A stretch of DNA of 64,000 nucleotides from Nocardia alba NBRC 108234 (GCF_001612665.1 NZ_BDAX01000001.1:186001-250000), one strand, 5' to 3'. Shown: positions 52,536 to 61,223, counted from the stretch's first letter. The notes: generated by a model not told the origin, from the letters alone. Numbers and translations: made by a program.

Positions 52536-53302
52536 TGAACGACGCCGTGCTCTTCGACGCCAGGGCCGACGGTATTGCCGTGATCACCCTGAACCGGCCG
52601 GAAACCCGCAACTGTCTGGCCGCCGATGTGCGCGCGGGTCTGTACGCCGCGTGGGACCGGTTCGAGCACGATCCCGCGCTGCGCGTGGCCGTGCTCACGG
52701 GTGCGGGTGACAAGGCGTTCTGCGCGGGCGGCGATCTCAAGGAGATGGTGGACACCGGGATGCGGGTGCCCCCGCCGGAGATGTTCCCGCTGCCCTACGA
52801 CACCATCGAGCTGTCCAAGCCCACGATCGCCGCGGTCAACGGCGCCGCGTTCGCCGGCGGGTGGATGATCGCGCAGGCTTGCGACCTGTGTGTGGCGAGC
52901 ACGGCGGCGACGTTCGCGATCACCGAGGTGAAGGTGGGGCGCAGCTCGCCGTGGGCCGCGCCGCTGATTCATATGATCCCCCAGCGGATCATGATGGAGC
53001 TGCTGCTCACCGGCGCGCCGATCACCGCGCGCCGGGCCTACGAGGTGGGCCTGGTCAATCGCCTCGCCGAGCCGGGCGCGGTCCTGGCGGCGGCGCTGGA
53101 GCTGGCTGCCGAGATCCTGCGCGGCGCACCGCTGTCGGTGCGGGCGGCGCGGGATACGGTGATGCTCGCCACCGAGATGGGCCGTTCCGACGCGCTGGGG
53201 GCCGCCAGAGCTGCCGCCGTCGAGTGCTACGACAGTGCCGACGCGCAGGAAGGGCCGCGCGCGTTCGCGGAGAAGCGAACCCCGATCTGGCTGGGCCGCT
53301 GA
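52535..53302 (+). CDS. Crotonase-family protein
   Basis: 255 residues. LTGAGDKAFCAGGDLKEM and NGAAFAGGWMIAQACDL form the oxyanion hole. The Glu164 position is kept (TEVKVG), but the Glu144 position is Met (GWMIA), so it has one catalytic Glu, the pattern of isomerases or decarboxylases. It is the last gene of the 49190-53302 operon. The 53303-53468 interval before the convergent SDR shows no gene and no strong hairpin. Confidence 0.85.
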   Translation: MNDAVLFDARADGIAVITLNRPETRNCLAADVRAGLYAAWDRFEHDPALRVAVLTGAGDKAFCAGGDLKEMVDTGMRVPPPEMFPLPYDTIELSKPTIAAVNGAAFAGGWMIAQACDLCVASTAATFAITEVKVGRSSPWAAPLIHMIPQRIMMELLLTGAPITARRAYEVGLVNRLAEPGAVLAAALELAAEILRGAPLSVRAARDTVMLATEMGRSDALGAARAAAVECYDSADAQEGPRAFAEKRTPIWLGR

Positions 53303-53468
53303 GGCATTCGGCTGCCGCCACGACCGATTCGGTGGGTGCACCGGGAACGTCGGCTCGTGCCCGTGGGCCGAATCCGGGCGAGGGGAATGCGCTTGCCTCG
53401 GCCCGGTTCGGATGCCCTCGGTGGTCGTCGCATCGACCGTCGCGTGCGTCAATGCGTGCCGACCGTGG

Positions 53469-54233
53469 TCACTTCGGCGGGAAGCGCAGTGCGCCGTCGA
53501 GGCGGATCACCTCGCCGTTGAGGTAGTCGTTCTCGATGATGGACTGCGCCAGCTGCGCGTACTCCGGCGACTGCCCCATCCGCTTCGGGTGGGGGACCTG
53601 TGTGCTCCAGTGGGCCTCCAAGCGATCGGCGGCCTTGCCGTAGGCGGGGGTGTTGAACGTGCCGGGTGCGATCGTGACGACACGGATGCCGAGCGGGGAC
53701 AGGTCGCGGGCCGCGACCAAGGTCATGCCGACCACGCCGCCTTTGGCCGCGGCGTAGGGGAGCTGGCCGATCTGGCCCTCGTAGGCCGCGATCGAGGCGG
53801 TGTTGACGATGACGCCGCGACTGCCTTCGTCGAGCGGTTCCTGCTTGGCGATCGCGGCGGCCGAGAGCCGCAGCACATTGAACACAGCGGTCAGGTAGAA
53901 CTCGATCGTGGTGCGGAAGCCGTCGAGCGCGAGCGGGCTGCCGTCTTTGCCGACCAGTCGTCCGCCGCTGGCGGGGCCGCCGTGCGTATCGACCGAAATC
54001 CGCAACGGGCCCAGGGATTGCGCTTCGTCGATGGCGGCCTGAACGGACTCCTCGCTGGTGGCGTCGGTGTGCACGTAGCGGATGCCGAGTTCGGCCGCCA
54101 GCTCCTTGCCCTTGTCGTCGGCGACATCGGCGACGACCACCTTCGCCCCCGCGGCGTGCAAGCGACGGACGGTGGCCTCCCCGAGCCCGCCGGTACCGCC
54201 GACCACGATGGCGGAACTACCACTTATATCCAT
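53469..54233 (-). CDS. SDR, 3-hydroxyacyl-CoA dehydrogenase type 2 (HSD10)-like
   Basis: 254 residues. VVGGTGGLGEATVRRL and VVADVADDKG (Asp, NAD preference) begin it; NTASIAAYEG with catalytic Ser and YAAAKGG follow, and the FNTPAYGK and LNGEVIRLDG segments are typical of the type 2/HSD10 group. That group oxidises 3-hydroxyacyl-CoAs, including branched and steroid ones. The ATG at 54233 has GAGAGGAAA ahead. Divergent from a ligase across the composite operator at 54259-54286. Confidence 0.87.
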   Translation of the reverse strand: MDISGSSAIVVGGTGGLGEATVRRLHAAGAKVVVADVADDKGKELAAELGIRYVHTDATSEESVQAAIDEAQSLGPLRISVDTHGGPASGGRLVGKDGSPLALDGFRTTIEFYLTAVFNVLRLSAAAIAKQEPLDEGSRGVIVNTASIAAYEGQIGQLPYAAAKGGVVGMTLVAARDLSPLGIRVVTIAPGTFNTPAYGKAADRLEAHWSTQVPHPKRMGQSPEYAQLAQSIIENDYLNGEVIRLDGALRFPPK

Positions 54234-54258
54234 GTTGTTTTCCTCTCTTGAAATCAAC

Positions 54259-54286
54259 ACTCTCTTGCTGTGAGAATAATGTTCTC
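54259..54286. promoter_or_regulatory. Composite TetR-type operator touching a start codon
   Basis: ACTCTC, seven bases, GAGAAT, AAT, GTTCTC. Its last base is directly followed by the ATG of the ligase at 54287; the divergent SDR starts 26 bases away on the other side. A repressor here would block both promoters. Confidence 0.75.
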
Positions 54287-55723
54287 ATGAACATTGGCAT
54301 GATCCTAGACATGGCCGCCTCGGCCGGGAGCCGATCGGTGATCACGGTCGGCGACCGCTCGCTGACCGCGGCAGACCTGCTCGACCGCGCCCGACGTGCG
54401 ACCCCGCGCTTCCAGGAGCACTCCGCGGTGCTGTATCTGGGCGCCAACCACCTGGCCTATCCGATCGCCCTGTTCGGCGCCGTGCTGGCCGGTGTGCCGT
54501 TCGTGCCGCTGAACTACCGGCTCGGCGACGCCCAGCTGAGCGCGCTGCTCGAACGCCACCCCGGCGCGCTGGTCCTACGACCGGAGGACCTCGACGCCCT
54601 GGTGGCAATCGACCCCGCCCAGCCCGACGCGCCCGAGGTGGCGACGCCGTGGGACGCGGACTCGGTGGCGGTGATCCTCTACACCAGCGGCACCACCTCC
54701 GCGCCCAAGGCCGCGCTGCTGCGCCACCGGCACCTGATGGCCTACCTGCTCAACACCGTGGAGTTCGGTGCCGCCGCAACCACCGACGCGACCTTGGTGT
54801 CGGTGCCGCCGTATCACATCGCGGGGCTGACGAACCTGCTCTCCAATCTCTACGCCGGCCGCCGGGTGGTCTATCTGCCCGCGTTCGACCCCGCCGAGTG
54901 GCTGGCGACGGTACGCCGGGAACAGATCACCCAGGCGATGCTGGTGCCGACCATGCTGGCGCGCATCGTCGCCGCGGTCGACGGACCCGACGCGAGCACC
55001 CCGACCTTGGCGACGCTGGCCTACGGCGGCTCGCGCATGCCGCGACCGGTGCTCGATCGCGCACTGCGGGTGTTCCCCGAGACCGGTTTCGTCAACGCCT
55101 ACGGGCTCACCGAGACCGCGTCCTCGGTAGCGGTCCTCGGACCGGAGGACCACCGGGCCGCCGCCGCCTCCGCCGACGAGCTCGTGCGCGATCGTCTCGG
55201 CTCGGTGGGCCGTCCGCTGCCCGGCATCGAGTTCGAGGTCCGCAGTGCCGCGGGCGAACCCGTCGCGGTCGGCGAGACCGGATTGGTCTTCGTCCGTGGT
55301 GATCAGATCTCGGGCGAATACGGCGGCCGCAGCGCCCTCGACGCCGAGGGCTGGTTCCCCACCGGTGATCTCGGCAGGCTCGACTCCGCCGGCTACCTGT
55401 TCATCGACGGCCGCGCCGACGACACCATCATCCGGGGCGGGGAGAACATCGCACCGGCCGAGATCGAGGACGTGCTGCTCGAATGCCCCGGCATCACCGA
55501 GGCCGCGGTGATCGGCGTGCCCGACGCGGAATGGGGTCAGCGCCTGGTCGCGGTGGTCGTCGGGGTCGGTGACGAAGCGCAGGTCAAGCAGTGGGTCAAG
55601 GACCGGCTGCGTTCGTCGAAGACGCCCGACGCCGTCGTGTTCCGTACCGAGCTGCCCAAGACCGACACCGGAAAACTATTGCGACGCACCCTTGTCGCCG
55701 AAATGGAGGGCACCCATGCCTGA
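54287..55723 (+). CDS. AMP-forming acyl-CoA ligase
   Basis: 478 residues, short for the class. YTSGTTSAPKAA, YGLTETASS, FPTGDLGRLDSAGY and TDTGKLLRRTL with the catalytic Lys. The start is uncertain: ATG 54287 abuts the operator with no ribosome site, so the mRNA may be leaderless, or translation begins at 54299 or 54311. The frame is conserved from MNIGMILDMAAS. Overlaps the thiolase gene by eight bases. Presumably activates an acid for the block-e enzymes. Confidence 0.88.
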   Translation: MNIGMILDMAASAGSRSVITVGDRSLTAADLLDRARRATPRFQEHSAVLYLGANHLAYPIALFGAVLAGVPFVPLNYRLGDAQLSALLERHPGALVLRPEDLDALVAIDPAQPDAPEVATPWDADSVAVILYTSGTTSAPKAALLRHRHLMAYLLNTVEFGAAATTDATLVSVPPYHIAGLTNLLSNLYAGRRVVYLPAFDPAEWLATVRREQITQAMLVPTMLARIVAAVDGPDASTPTLATLAYGGSRMPRPVLDRALRVFPETGFVNAYGLTETASSVAVLGPEDHRAAAASADELVRDRLGSVGRPLPGIEFEVRSAAGEPVAVGETGLVFVRGDQISGEYGGRSALDAEGWFPTGDLGRLDSAGYLFIDGRADDTIIRGGENIAPAEIEDVLLECPGITEAAVIGVPDAEWGQRLVAVVVGVGDEAQVKQWVKDRLRSSKTPDAVVFRTELPKTDTGKLLRRTLVAEMEGTHA

Positions 55724-56861
55724 AGCAGTCATCGTCTCCGCGCTGCGCACGCCCATCGGGACCGCGCGCAAGGGGACGCTGCGCGACACCGACGGCTTCA
55801 CGCTGGCCGATCATGTGGTCGCCGCGGTGGCGGCCGACCTCGATCCGAATCAGATCGACGATGTCATCCTGGGCGAGGGGCGTTACGGCGGCGGCGTGCT
55901 GGCCCGGCACGCCGCGGTCACCTCGGGGCTCACCACGGTGCCCGGCCTCGCCACCAACCGGCACTGCGCGGCGGGGATGGCGGCGGTGCAGTCCGCCGCG
56001 GCGAGCATCCGCGCGGGCATGGACCGGCTCATCATCGCCGGTGGTGTGAACGCCGATTCCACCGCGCCGCGCCTGCGTTTCCGGGTCGGCGAGGACGAAT
56101 GGCTCGACCCGTGGACCTCGCCGACGCATCCCGATCGTCCGGAAGCGCCGAATCTGGACATGTCCATCACCGTCGGCTGGAACGCGGCGGTCAAAGCCGG
56201 TATCTCGCGTGCGGAGATGGACGCCTGGGCGCTGCGTTCGCACCGCAACGCCATCGCCGCCATCGACGAGGGGCGCTTCGCCGACGAGATCGTGCCGATC
56301 AAGACCCCGCACGGCCTGTTCGAGGTCGACGAGCACCCGCGCCGCGACACCACCATCGAGAAGCTGGCCGGGTTGAAGGTGCTGCACCCCGAGATCGAGG
56401 GTTTCAGCATCACGGCGGGCAACGCCGCGGGCGCCAACGACGGGGCCGCGGCCCTGGCCATCGCCAGCGATCGGCTCGGGCTGCCCGCGCTCGGTGTCAT
56501 CCGGTCGTGGGCGTCGGTCGCGGTCGACCCCGCCGTCACCGGCCTCGCGCCCATCGAGGCGATCGCGAAAGCGGTGTCGCGGGCGGGGATCTCGCTGTCG
56601 CAGGTGAGTCTGATCGAGATCAACGAAGCGTTCGCGGTGGTGCCGCTGGCCGCGATCAAGGCGCTCGACATCGACCAGGAACTGGTCAACGTCAGTGGCA
56701 GCGGGTGCTCGCTGGGGCATCCGGTCGCGGCGACCGGGGCCAGGATGATCGCCACCCTGGTGCACGAATTGCGGCGCCGTGGTGGCGGTTTCGGCATCGC
56801 GGCGCTGTGCGCCGGTGGTGGCATGGGCTCGGCGACGGTCATCGAGGTAGCCGCGCCCTGA
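55716..56861 (+). CDS. Acetyl-CoA acyltransferase (thiolase)
   Basis: 381 residues. C84 in TNRHCAAGMAAVQ is the acyl-accepting Cys; NEAFAVVPL, SLGHPVAATGARM with the catalytic His and ALCAGGGMG with the second Cys complete the site. Cleaves a 3-oxoacyl-CoA. Translation is coupled to the preceding ligase by an eight-base overlap. A hairpin at 56868-56894 follows and separates it from the convergent tetR. Confidence 0.92.
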   Translation: MPEAVIVSALRTPIGTARKGTLRDTDGFTLADHVVAAVAADLDPNQIDDVILGEGRYGGGVLARHAAVTSGLTTVPGLATNRHCAAGMAAVQSAAASIRAGMDRLIIAGGVNADSTAPRLRFRVGEDEWLDPWTSPTHPDRPEAPNLDMSITVGWNAAVKAGISRAEMDAWALRSHRNAIAAIDEGRFADEIVPIKTPHGLFEVDEHPRRDTTIEKLAGLKVLHPEIEGFSITAGNAAGANDGAAALAIASDRLGLPALGVIRSWASVAVDPAVTGLAPIEAIAKAVSRAGISLSQVSLIEINEAFAVVPLAAIKALDIDQELVNVSGSGCSLGHPVAATGARMIATLVHELRRRGGGFGIAALCAGGGMGSATVIEVAAP

Positions 56862-56867
56862 GGTGAT

Positions 56868-56894
56868 ACCGGGTGGCCTCCGCGGCCACCCGGT
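56868..56894. terminator. Perfect 11-bp hairpin between thiolase and tetR
   Basis: 56868-56878 is exactly complementary to 56884-56894 across a five-base loop. It follows the thiolase stop by seven bases and ends four bases before the tetR stop, so it can serve both convergent genes. Confidence 0.8.
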
Positions 56895-56897
56895 CGT

Positions 56898-57551
56898 TCA
56901 GGATTCGGCGAACCCGAACGCGCAGAAGTCCCAGACTTCGCCCGCGGTGATGGGGTGTGCGCTGTCCTCGTCGGCGCCGCCCGCCGACTGGGCGGTGAAC
57001 ATGACCGTCTGCATCACGACGGCGGCCATGCGGTGCGGGTTGAGGTCGGCGCGCAGCGCACCCGCCTTCTTGGCCTGTTCCATCAGGTCGGTGAACAGCG
57101 ACAGCAGGGGCGCGTGCGCGACCTTGACCTGAGCGGGGTGCGAGACCAGTAGCTGCGGCGCGAAATCGGTGAACAGGGGCCGTTGGGCGACCGGGTCGGG
57201 CCTGCATAATTCGAACAGCAGCTCCACGGTCACCCGCAGCCGATCCAGCGGCTCGGTCTTGCCCTCGGCGGCCGCCGCCAGCTGATCCGCGGTCCGGCTC
57301 AGCGCGTCCTCGAACAGGGCGAGCAACAGCTCGTGCTTACCGTCGAACTGCAGGTAGAAGCTGCGCAACGACTGGCGCGAGCGGTCGACGACTTCCTGCA
57401 CGGTGAAGTCGGTGGTGCCCTTCTCGGTGATGATCGCCTGCGCCGCGTCGAGGAATTTTTGCACCCGCTGTTCGGCGCGCAGTTTCGCCCCGCGGATGGA
57501 CCGCTCGACGGCCCGCTGTTTCCACGCGGGCTCTTCGCTGACGCTGGTCAC
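56898..57551 (-). CDS. TetR-family regulator, paralogue of 4145-4804
   Basis: 217 residues. Almost the same N-terminal half as the first TetR: EEPAWKQRAVERSIRG, FLDAAQAIITEKG, RSRQSLRSFYLQFDGKHE, so the recognition helix is effectively the same. The C-terminal domain is more divergent (identical in parts, e.g. LFTDFAP, MQTVMFTAQS), so the ligand may differ. GTG 57551 is preferred: GGAGG lies five bases ahead inside a longer frame starting at 57563. A weak GAGAAC/ATATCC site at 57602-57616 could give autoregulation. Confidence 0.88.
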   Translation of the reverse strand: MTSVSEEPAWKQRAVERSIRGAKLRAEQRVQKFLDAAQAIITEKGTTDFTVQEVVDRSRQSLRSFYLQFDGKHELLLALFEDALSRTADQLAAAAEGKTEPLDRLRVTVELLFELCRPDPVAQRPLFTDFAPQLLVSHPAQVKVAHAPLLSLFTDLMEQAKKAGALRADLNPHRMAAVVMQTVMFTAQSAGGADEDSAHPITAGEVWDFCAFGFAES

Positions 57552-57658
57552 GGTTGCCTCCATCCTCGGTCAGGTGTGCAGAACATGCATGCACTGTACC
57601 GGAGAACGTCATATCCAAGGGCTACCAGCCCCGCGTGTCCGCGATCTTGGAGACTATT

Positions 57659-57686
57659 ACTTTCTTCTGACGAGAATGTTATTCTC
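57659..57686. promoter_or_regulatory. TetR-type operator with perfect core
   Basis: GAGAAT, GTT, ATTCTC (57672-57686) is a perfect 15-base palindrome; the outer half-site ACTTTC is weak. It lies 40 bases before the dehydrogenase start at 57727 and about 107 bases from the divergent tetR start. Confidence 0.75.
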
Positions 57687-57726
57687 CGTATCGAAACTGA
57701 CGGTTGCTGGCAAGGAGGCCCTCCGG

Positions 57727-58725
57727 ATGCTCGTGGAGTTCGACTCCGATCAACGGCTGTGGCAGGAAACTGTGCGCGCCGTCCTCACCAAGGAATGTCC
57801 GCCCACGCTGATTCGCGCGGTCGCCGACCAGGACGCCGATCCGGACCCGCTGTGGCAGACCTACGTCGAGCTGGGCTGGACCGAATTGGTCGACGCAGGC
57901 GATGCGGTGGAACTGGCCATCGTGCTCGAGGAGCTGGGCCGGGCGACCGATCCCACGCCGTACCTGGCGACGATGAGCCAGTTCGCCCCGCTCGCACCGG
58001 AGTTCGCGCAGGGTGGGCGCTCGGGAACGGCCGTGTTCACCGGCGTCACGGTGCGGCGCGACGGTGCGGACTGGGTGCTCGACGGCACCGCGCACCATGT
58101 CCTCGACGGTGACCGCGCGCAGCACTACGCGGTCGTCACCGATGCCGGGGTGTTCGTCGTCGAGGCGGCCGAGGTGATCGCCCGGCGCACAGCGGTTTTC
58201 GACCCGGTCCTGCACCTCGCCGAGGTGAGCTTCGTCGGGGTGCGCGTGCGCGACGACCGGCGCGTCGCCTCGGTGCCCGAACGCGCGCGCCACCTCGCGC
58301 TGACCGGGCTGGCGTTGACCACAGTCGGTGCGTGTCAGCGGATTCTGGACCTGGTGCTCGAGCACGTGCGCACGCGTCAGCAGTTCGGCGTCGCGCTCGG
58401 TTCCTTCCAGGCGGTCAAACACAAGGCCGCCGACATGCAGATCGCGATCGAACGGGCCAGGGCGCTGGCCTATTTCGCGGCGCTGACGATCGCCACCGAT
58501 GATCCACGCCGCCGGATCGCCGCCTCGATGGCGAAGGCCGCGTCCGGCGAGTGCCAGTCCCTGGTATTCCGCCACGGCGTGCAGTTGTTCGGCGGCATGG
58601 GTTTCACCTGGGAAAACGACCTGCAATTCGCGCTGAAGCGGGCCAAGGCCGGCGAGCTGCTGCTCGGCGGCGCGCACACGCATCGGGCGCTGATCGCCGA
58701 GGAGTACCGTGCAACTGACTTTTGA
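57727..58725 (+). CDS. Short acyl-CoA dehydrogenase subunit
   Basis: 332 residues. The N-terminal domain is short (ELGWTELVDAGDAVELAIVLEELG), no TEPGxGSD motif is seen, helix G (ALTTVGACQRILDLV) lacks the Glu-Arg, and the C-terminus has FGVALGSFQAVKHKAAD and VQLFGGMGFTWENDL. ATG 57727 with AAGGAGG ahead. Overlaps the long partner by 17 bases. Resembles the 41556 and 4801 proteins in layout. Confidence 0.83.
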   Translation: MLVEFDSDQRLWQETVRAVLTKECPPTLIRAVADQDADPDPLWQTYVELGWTELVDAGDAVELAIVLEELGRATDPTPYLATMSQFAPLAPEFAQGGRSGTAVFTGVTVRRDGADWVLDGTAHHVLDGDRAQHYAVVTDAGVFVVEAAEVIARRTAVFDPVLHLAEVSFVGVRVRDDRRVASVPERARHLALTGLALTTVGACQRILDLVLEHVRTRQQFGVALGSFQAVKHKAADMQIAIERARALAYFAALTIATDDPRRRIAASMAKAASGECQSLVFRHGVQLFGGMGFTWENDLQFALKRAKAGELLLGGAHTHRALIAEEYRATDF

Positions 58726-59887
58726 CGCCGACGTCGAGGCCTTCCGGGCCGAATTCGTGGCGTTCCTGGACGAGAACCTGCCCGACGCGGCGGTCGCCGG
58801 CGCGGACCGGGCGGCGTCTAGCGCCGACATTCCCGGCTGGGCTCGCGAATGGCAACGCCTCCAGTTCGACAGCGGCTGGCTGCTTCCCGGCAACGCCCCG
58901 GAATACGGCGGCCGCAACGCGACGCTCGTGCAGCAGTACGTGCACCTCGAGGAGCTGTCCAAGCGGCACATGTATCACAGCTTCAACCCCCAGGGGCTCG
59001 GCATCATCGCCGCCTCGCTGCTGTCCTTCGGTACCGAGGAACAGAAGCAGAACTGGGCGGTGCGGATCCTGCGCGCCGAGATCACCGCGGCGCTGGGCAT
59101 GAGCGAACCGGGCGCCGGGTCCGATCTGGCCGGACTGCGGACCCGCGCGGTGCTCGACGGTGACCACTTCGTCGTCAACGGCCAGAAGGTCTGGACCTCC
59201 GGGGCCCACGACGCCGACGTGCTGCTGACCTTCGTCCGCACCGACCCCGACGTCCCCAAGCACAAGGGGATCAGCGTGCTGCTGATCCCGACCGACACCC
59301 CGGGCGTGACCCGACGCCCGTTCGCGTCGATCTGCGGTCCGCACGATCTCGACTTCAACGAGGTGTTCTTCGAGGACGTCGTGGTGCCGGCGCAGAACCT
59401 GGTCGGTCCGCTGCACGGCGGGTGGGGCGTGGCCAACGGTTCCCTCGGGCACGAGCGCACGCTGCTGTGGCTGAGTTTCGCCGACCGCCTGCGGGAACTG
59501 ATCGAGGACTTCCGCCCCGAGACCGTGCTCGAGCGTGATGCCTACGCGACCATGGTCATGGACAACCAGGCCCTGCGCCTGCTCGGCTCGGCGGCGCTGG
59601 CCCGCGCGGCCCGCGGCGATCAGGATGTGGCCGCGCTGTCGGTGCTCAAGGTGTTCGGTTCGGAGGCGGTGCAGAGCGCCGCGGAGCAGACGCTGCTCGC
59701 GGCGGGCGCGGACGGGCTGGTGCACCCGGCCGTCACCGCGCCGTTCAATCCGCTGAATCTGGACAACTTCTCGTGCAGTTGGTTCGAGCGCTACGCGCGC
59801 AGCTTCGCGGGGACCATCGCGGGCGGCACGTCCGAAATCCAACGCAACATCATCGCCGAGCGTGTGCTCGGTCTCCCTCGGAGCTGA
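58709..59887 (+). CDS. Long acyl-CoA dehydrogenase subunit (catalytic)
   Basis: 392 residues. LPGNAPEYGGRNA, MSEPGAGSDLAGL, GQKVWTSGA, helix G LGHERTLLW with the probable base Glu, and AGGTSEIQRNIIAERVLGLP. GTG start within the end of the short partner. The pair is followed by a crotonase after ten bases, giving the first two steps of one oxidation cycle in a row. Confidence 0.9.
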   Translation: MQLTFDADVEAFRAEFVAFLDENLPDAAVAGADRAASSADIPGWAREWQRLQFDSGWLLPGNAPEYGGRNATLVQQYVHLEELSKRHMYHSFNPQGLGIIAASLLSFGTEEQKQNWAVRILRAEITAALGMSEPGAGSDLAGLRTRAVLDGDHFVVNGQKVWTSGAHDADVLLTFVRTDPDVPKHKGISVLLIPTDTPGVTRRPFASICGPHDLDFNEVFFEDVVVPAQNLVGPLHGGWGVANGSLGHERTLLWLSFADRLRELIEDFRPETVLERDAYATMVMDNQALRLLGSAALARAARGDQDVAALSVLKVFGSEAVQSAAEQTLLAAGADGLVHPAVTAPFNPLNLDNFSCSWFERYARSFAGTIAGGTSEIQRNIIAERVLGLPRS

Positions 59888-59897
59888 GGAGCTCGCT

Positions 59898-60680
59898 GTG
59901 TACATCCGCTACGAGGTCGCCGACAAGATCGCGACCATCACCCTGGATCGGCCCGAGGCGGCCAACGCCCAGAACTCGGACCTGCTCGACGAACTCGACG
60001 GCGCGTGGACCCGCGCGGCCCAGGACCCCGAGGTCGCGGTGATCGTGTTGCGCGGCGAGGGCAAGCACTTCTCGGCCGGTCACGATCTGAAGGATCGCTG
60101 GCCTTCGCCGCAGGACATCACGCTGGAGTGGATCTACCAGAACGAGAGCCGCCGCTACCTCGAGTACTCGCTGCGCTGGCGCAATGTGCCCAAGCCGTCC
60201 ATCGCCGCGGTTCAGGGGCGGTGCATCGCCGGGGGACTGCTGCTGTGCTGGCCGTGCGATCTGATCGTGGCCGCCGATGACGCGCTGTTCTCCGATCCGG
60301 TGGTGCTGATGGGCATCGGCGGCGTCGAATACCACGGGCACACCTGGGAACTCGGCGCGCGCAAGGCCAAGGAGATCCTGTTCACCGGTCGCGCGGTGAC
60401 CGCGACCGAGGCCGAGCAGGTCGGCATGGTGAACAAGGTGGTGCCGCGCGCGGAGCTCGACGAGCAGACCCGTGCGTTGGCCACCCGGATCGCGGCCATG
60501 CCGTCGTTCGGTTTGCGGCAGGCCAAACGCGCGGTCAATCAGACACTCGACGTCCAGGGCTTCTACGCCGCCATTCAGTCCGTCTTCGACGTGCACTCGA
60601 CCGGTCACGGGAACGCGTTGAGCGTGAACGGCTTTCCGATCCTGATGGCGCTGGACGAGATGAAACAGAAGATCGAGTGA
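59898..60680 (+). CDS. Crotonase-family protein without hydratase glutamates
   Basis: 260 residues. LRGEGKHFSAGHDLKD and QGRCIAGGLLLCWPCDL form the oxyanion hole. The Glu144 position is Leu (GLLLC) and the Glu164 position Val (SDPVVLMG), and the following EYHGH segment is distinctive. Probably not a standard hydratase. GTG start with GAGGAG ahead. Twenty-nine bases before the lipoprotein gene. Confidence 0.85.
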   Translation: MYIRYEVADKIATITLDRPEAANAQNSDLLDELDGAWTRAAQDPEVAVIVLRGEGKHFSAGHDLKDRWPSPQDITLEWIYQNESRRYLEYSLRWRNVPKPSIAAVQGRCIAGGLLLCWPCDLIVAADDALFSDPVVLMGIGGVEYHGHTWELGARKAKEILFTGRAVTATEAEQVGMVNKVVPRAELDEQTRALATRIAAMPSFGLRQAKRAVNQTLDVQGFYAAIQSVFDVHSTGHGNALSVNGFPILMALDEMKQKIE

Positions 60681-60709
60681 TTCGTCGCTCATGAAGAGAG
60701 GTACCACCA

Positions 60710-61210
60710 ATGCGAAATACACTGCGCCGCAAGGCAATGGCCTGTTGTGGTCTCGTGGCGATCGCCCTCGTCACGGTCACCGGCTGCGGCTCCGACGACG
60801 AGGCTTCGAGTAGTTCGTCGACCACGTCGGCGGCCACCTCCTCGGCCAAGGCCGCGGCAGCCGACCCGGCGGCGGTCAAGTCCATCACCGATGCCTATGT
60901 GCTGTTCTTCGACGGCAAGGCGGGGGCCGACAAGAAGGTCGCGGTGGTCGAGAAGGGCGCCGAGTTCACCCCGTTGCTGCAGGCGCAAGCGGCCAACCCG
61001 CAGGCCCAGAGCACCTCGGTCACCGTGGGTGGGGTGAAGCTGATCGACGCGGACAACGCCGACGTCACCTATTCGCTGCTCATGAACGGCACGCCGGTAC
61101 TGCCCGACCAGACCGGTCAGGCAGTGCGTCAGGGCGGCCAGTGGAAGGTGGCCGCGGCTACCTACTGCGCGCTGATGGCGATTCAGGGCGGCACCTCGCC
61201 CGCCTGTTGA
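60710..61210 (+). CDS. Mtb12-like secreted lipoprotein
   Basis: 166 residues. Signal peptide with basic start (MRNTLRRK), hydrophobic core and lipobox VTGC with C26 as the lipidated Cys, then a Ser/Thr/Ala linker (about 29-50). The folded part (51-166) resembles the low-molecular-weight antigen Mtb12 family: ADPAAVKSITDAYVLFFDG, VTYSLLMNGTPVLP, GQWKVAAATYCALMA. Two late cysteines may form a disulfide. Outer face of the cytoplasmic membrane; possible binding or transport accessory, given the importer that follows. Confidence 0.82.
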   Translation: MRNTLRRKAMACCGLVAIALVTVTGCGSDDEASSSSSTTSAATSSAKAAAADPAAVKSITDAYVLFFDGKAGADKKVAVVEKGAEFTPLLQAQAANPQAQSTSVTVGGVKLIDADNADVTYSLLMNGTPVLPDQTGQAVRQGGQWKVAAATYCALMAIQGGTSPAC

Positions 61211-61223
61211 GGTAGTCGAAACA

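Noticed and set aside
53303..53468. Possible gene or terminator in the convergent gap
   Set aside because: No frame with a credible start and no strong hairpin was found.
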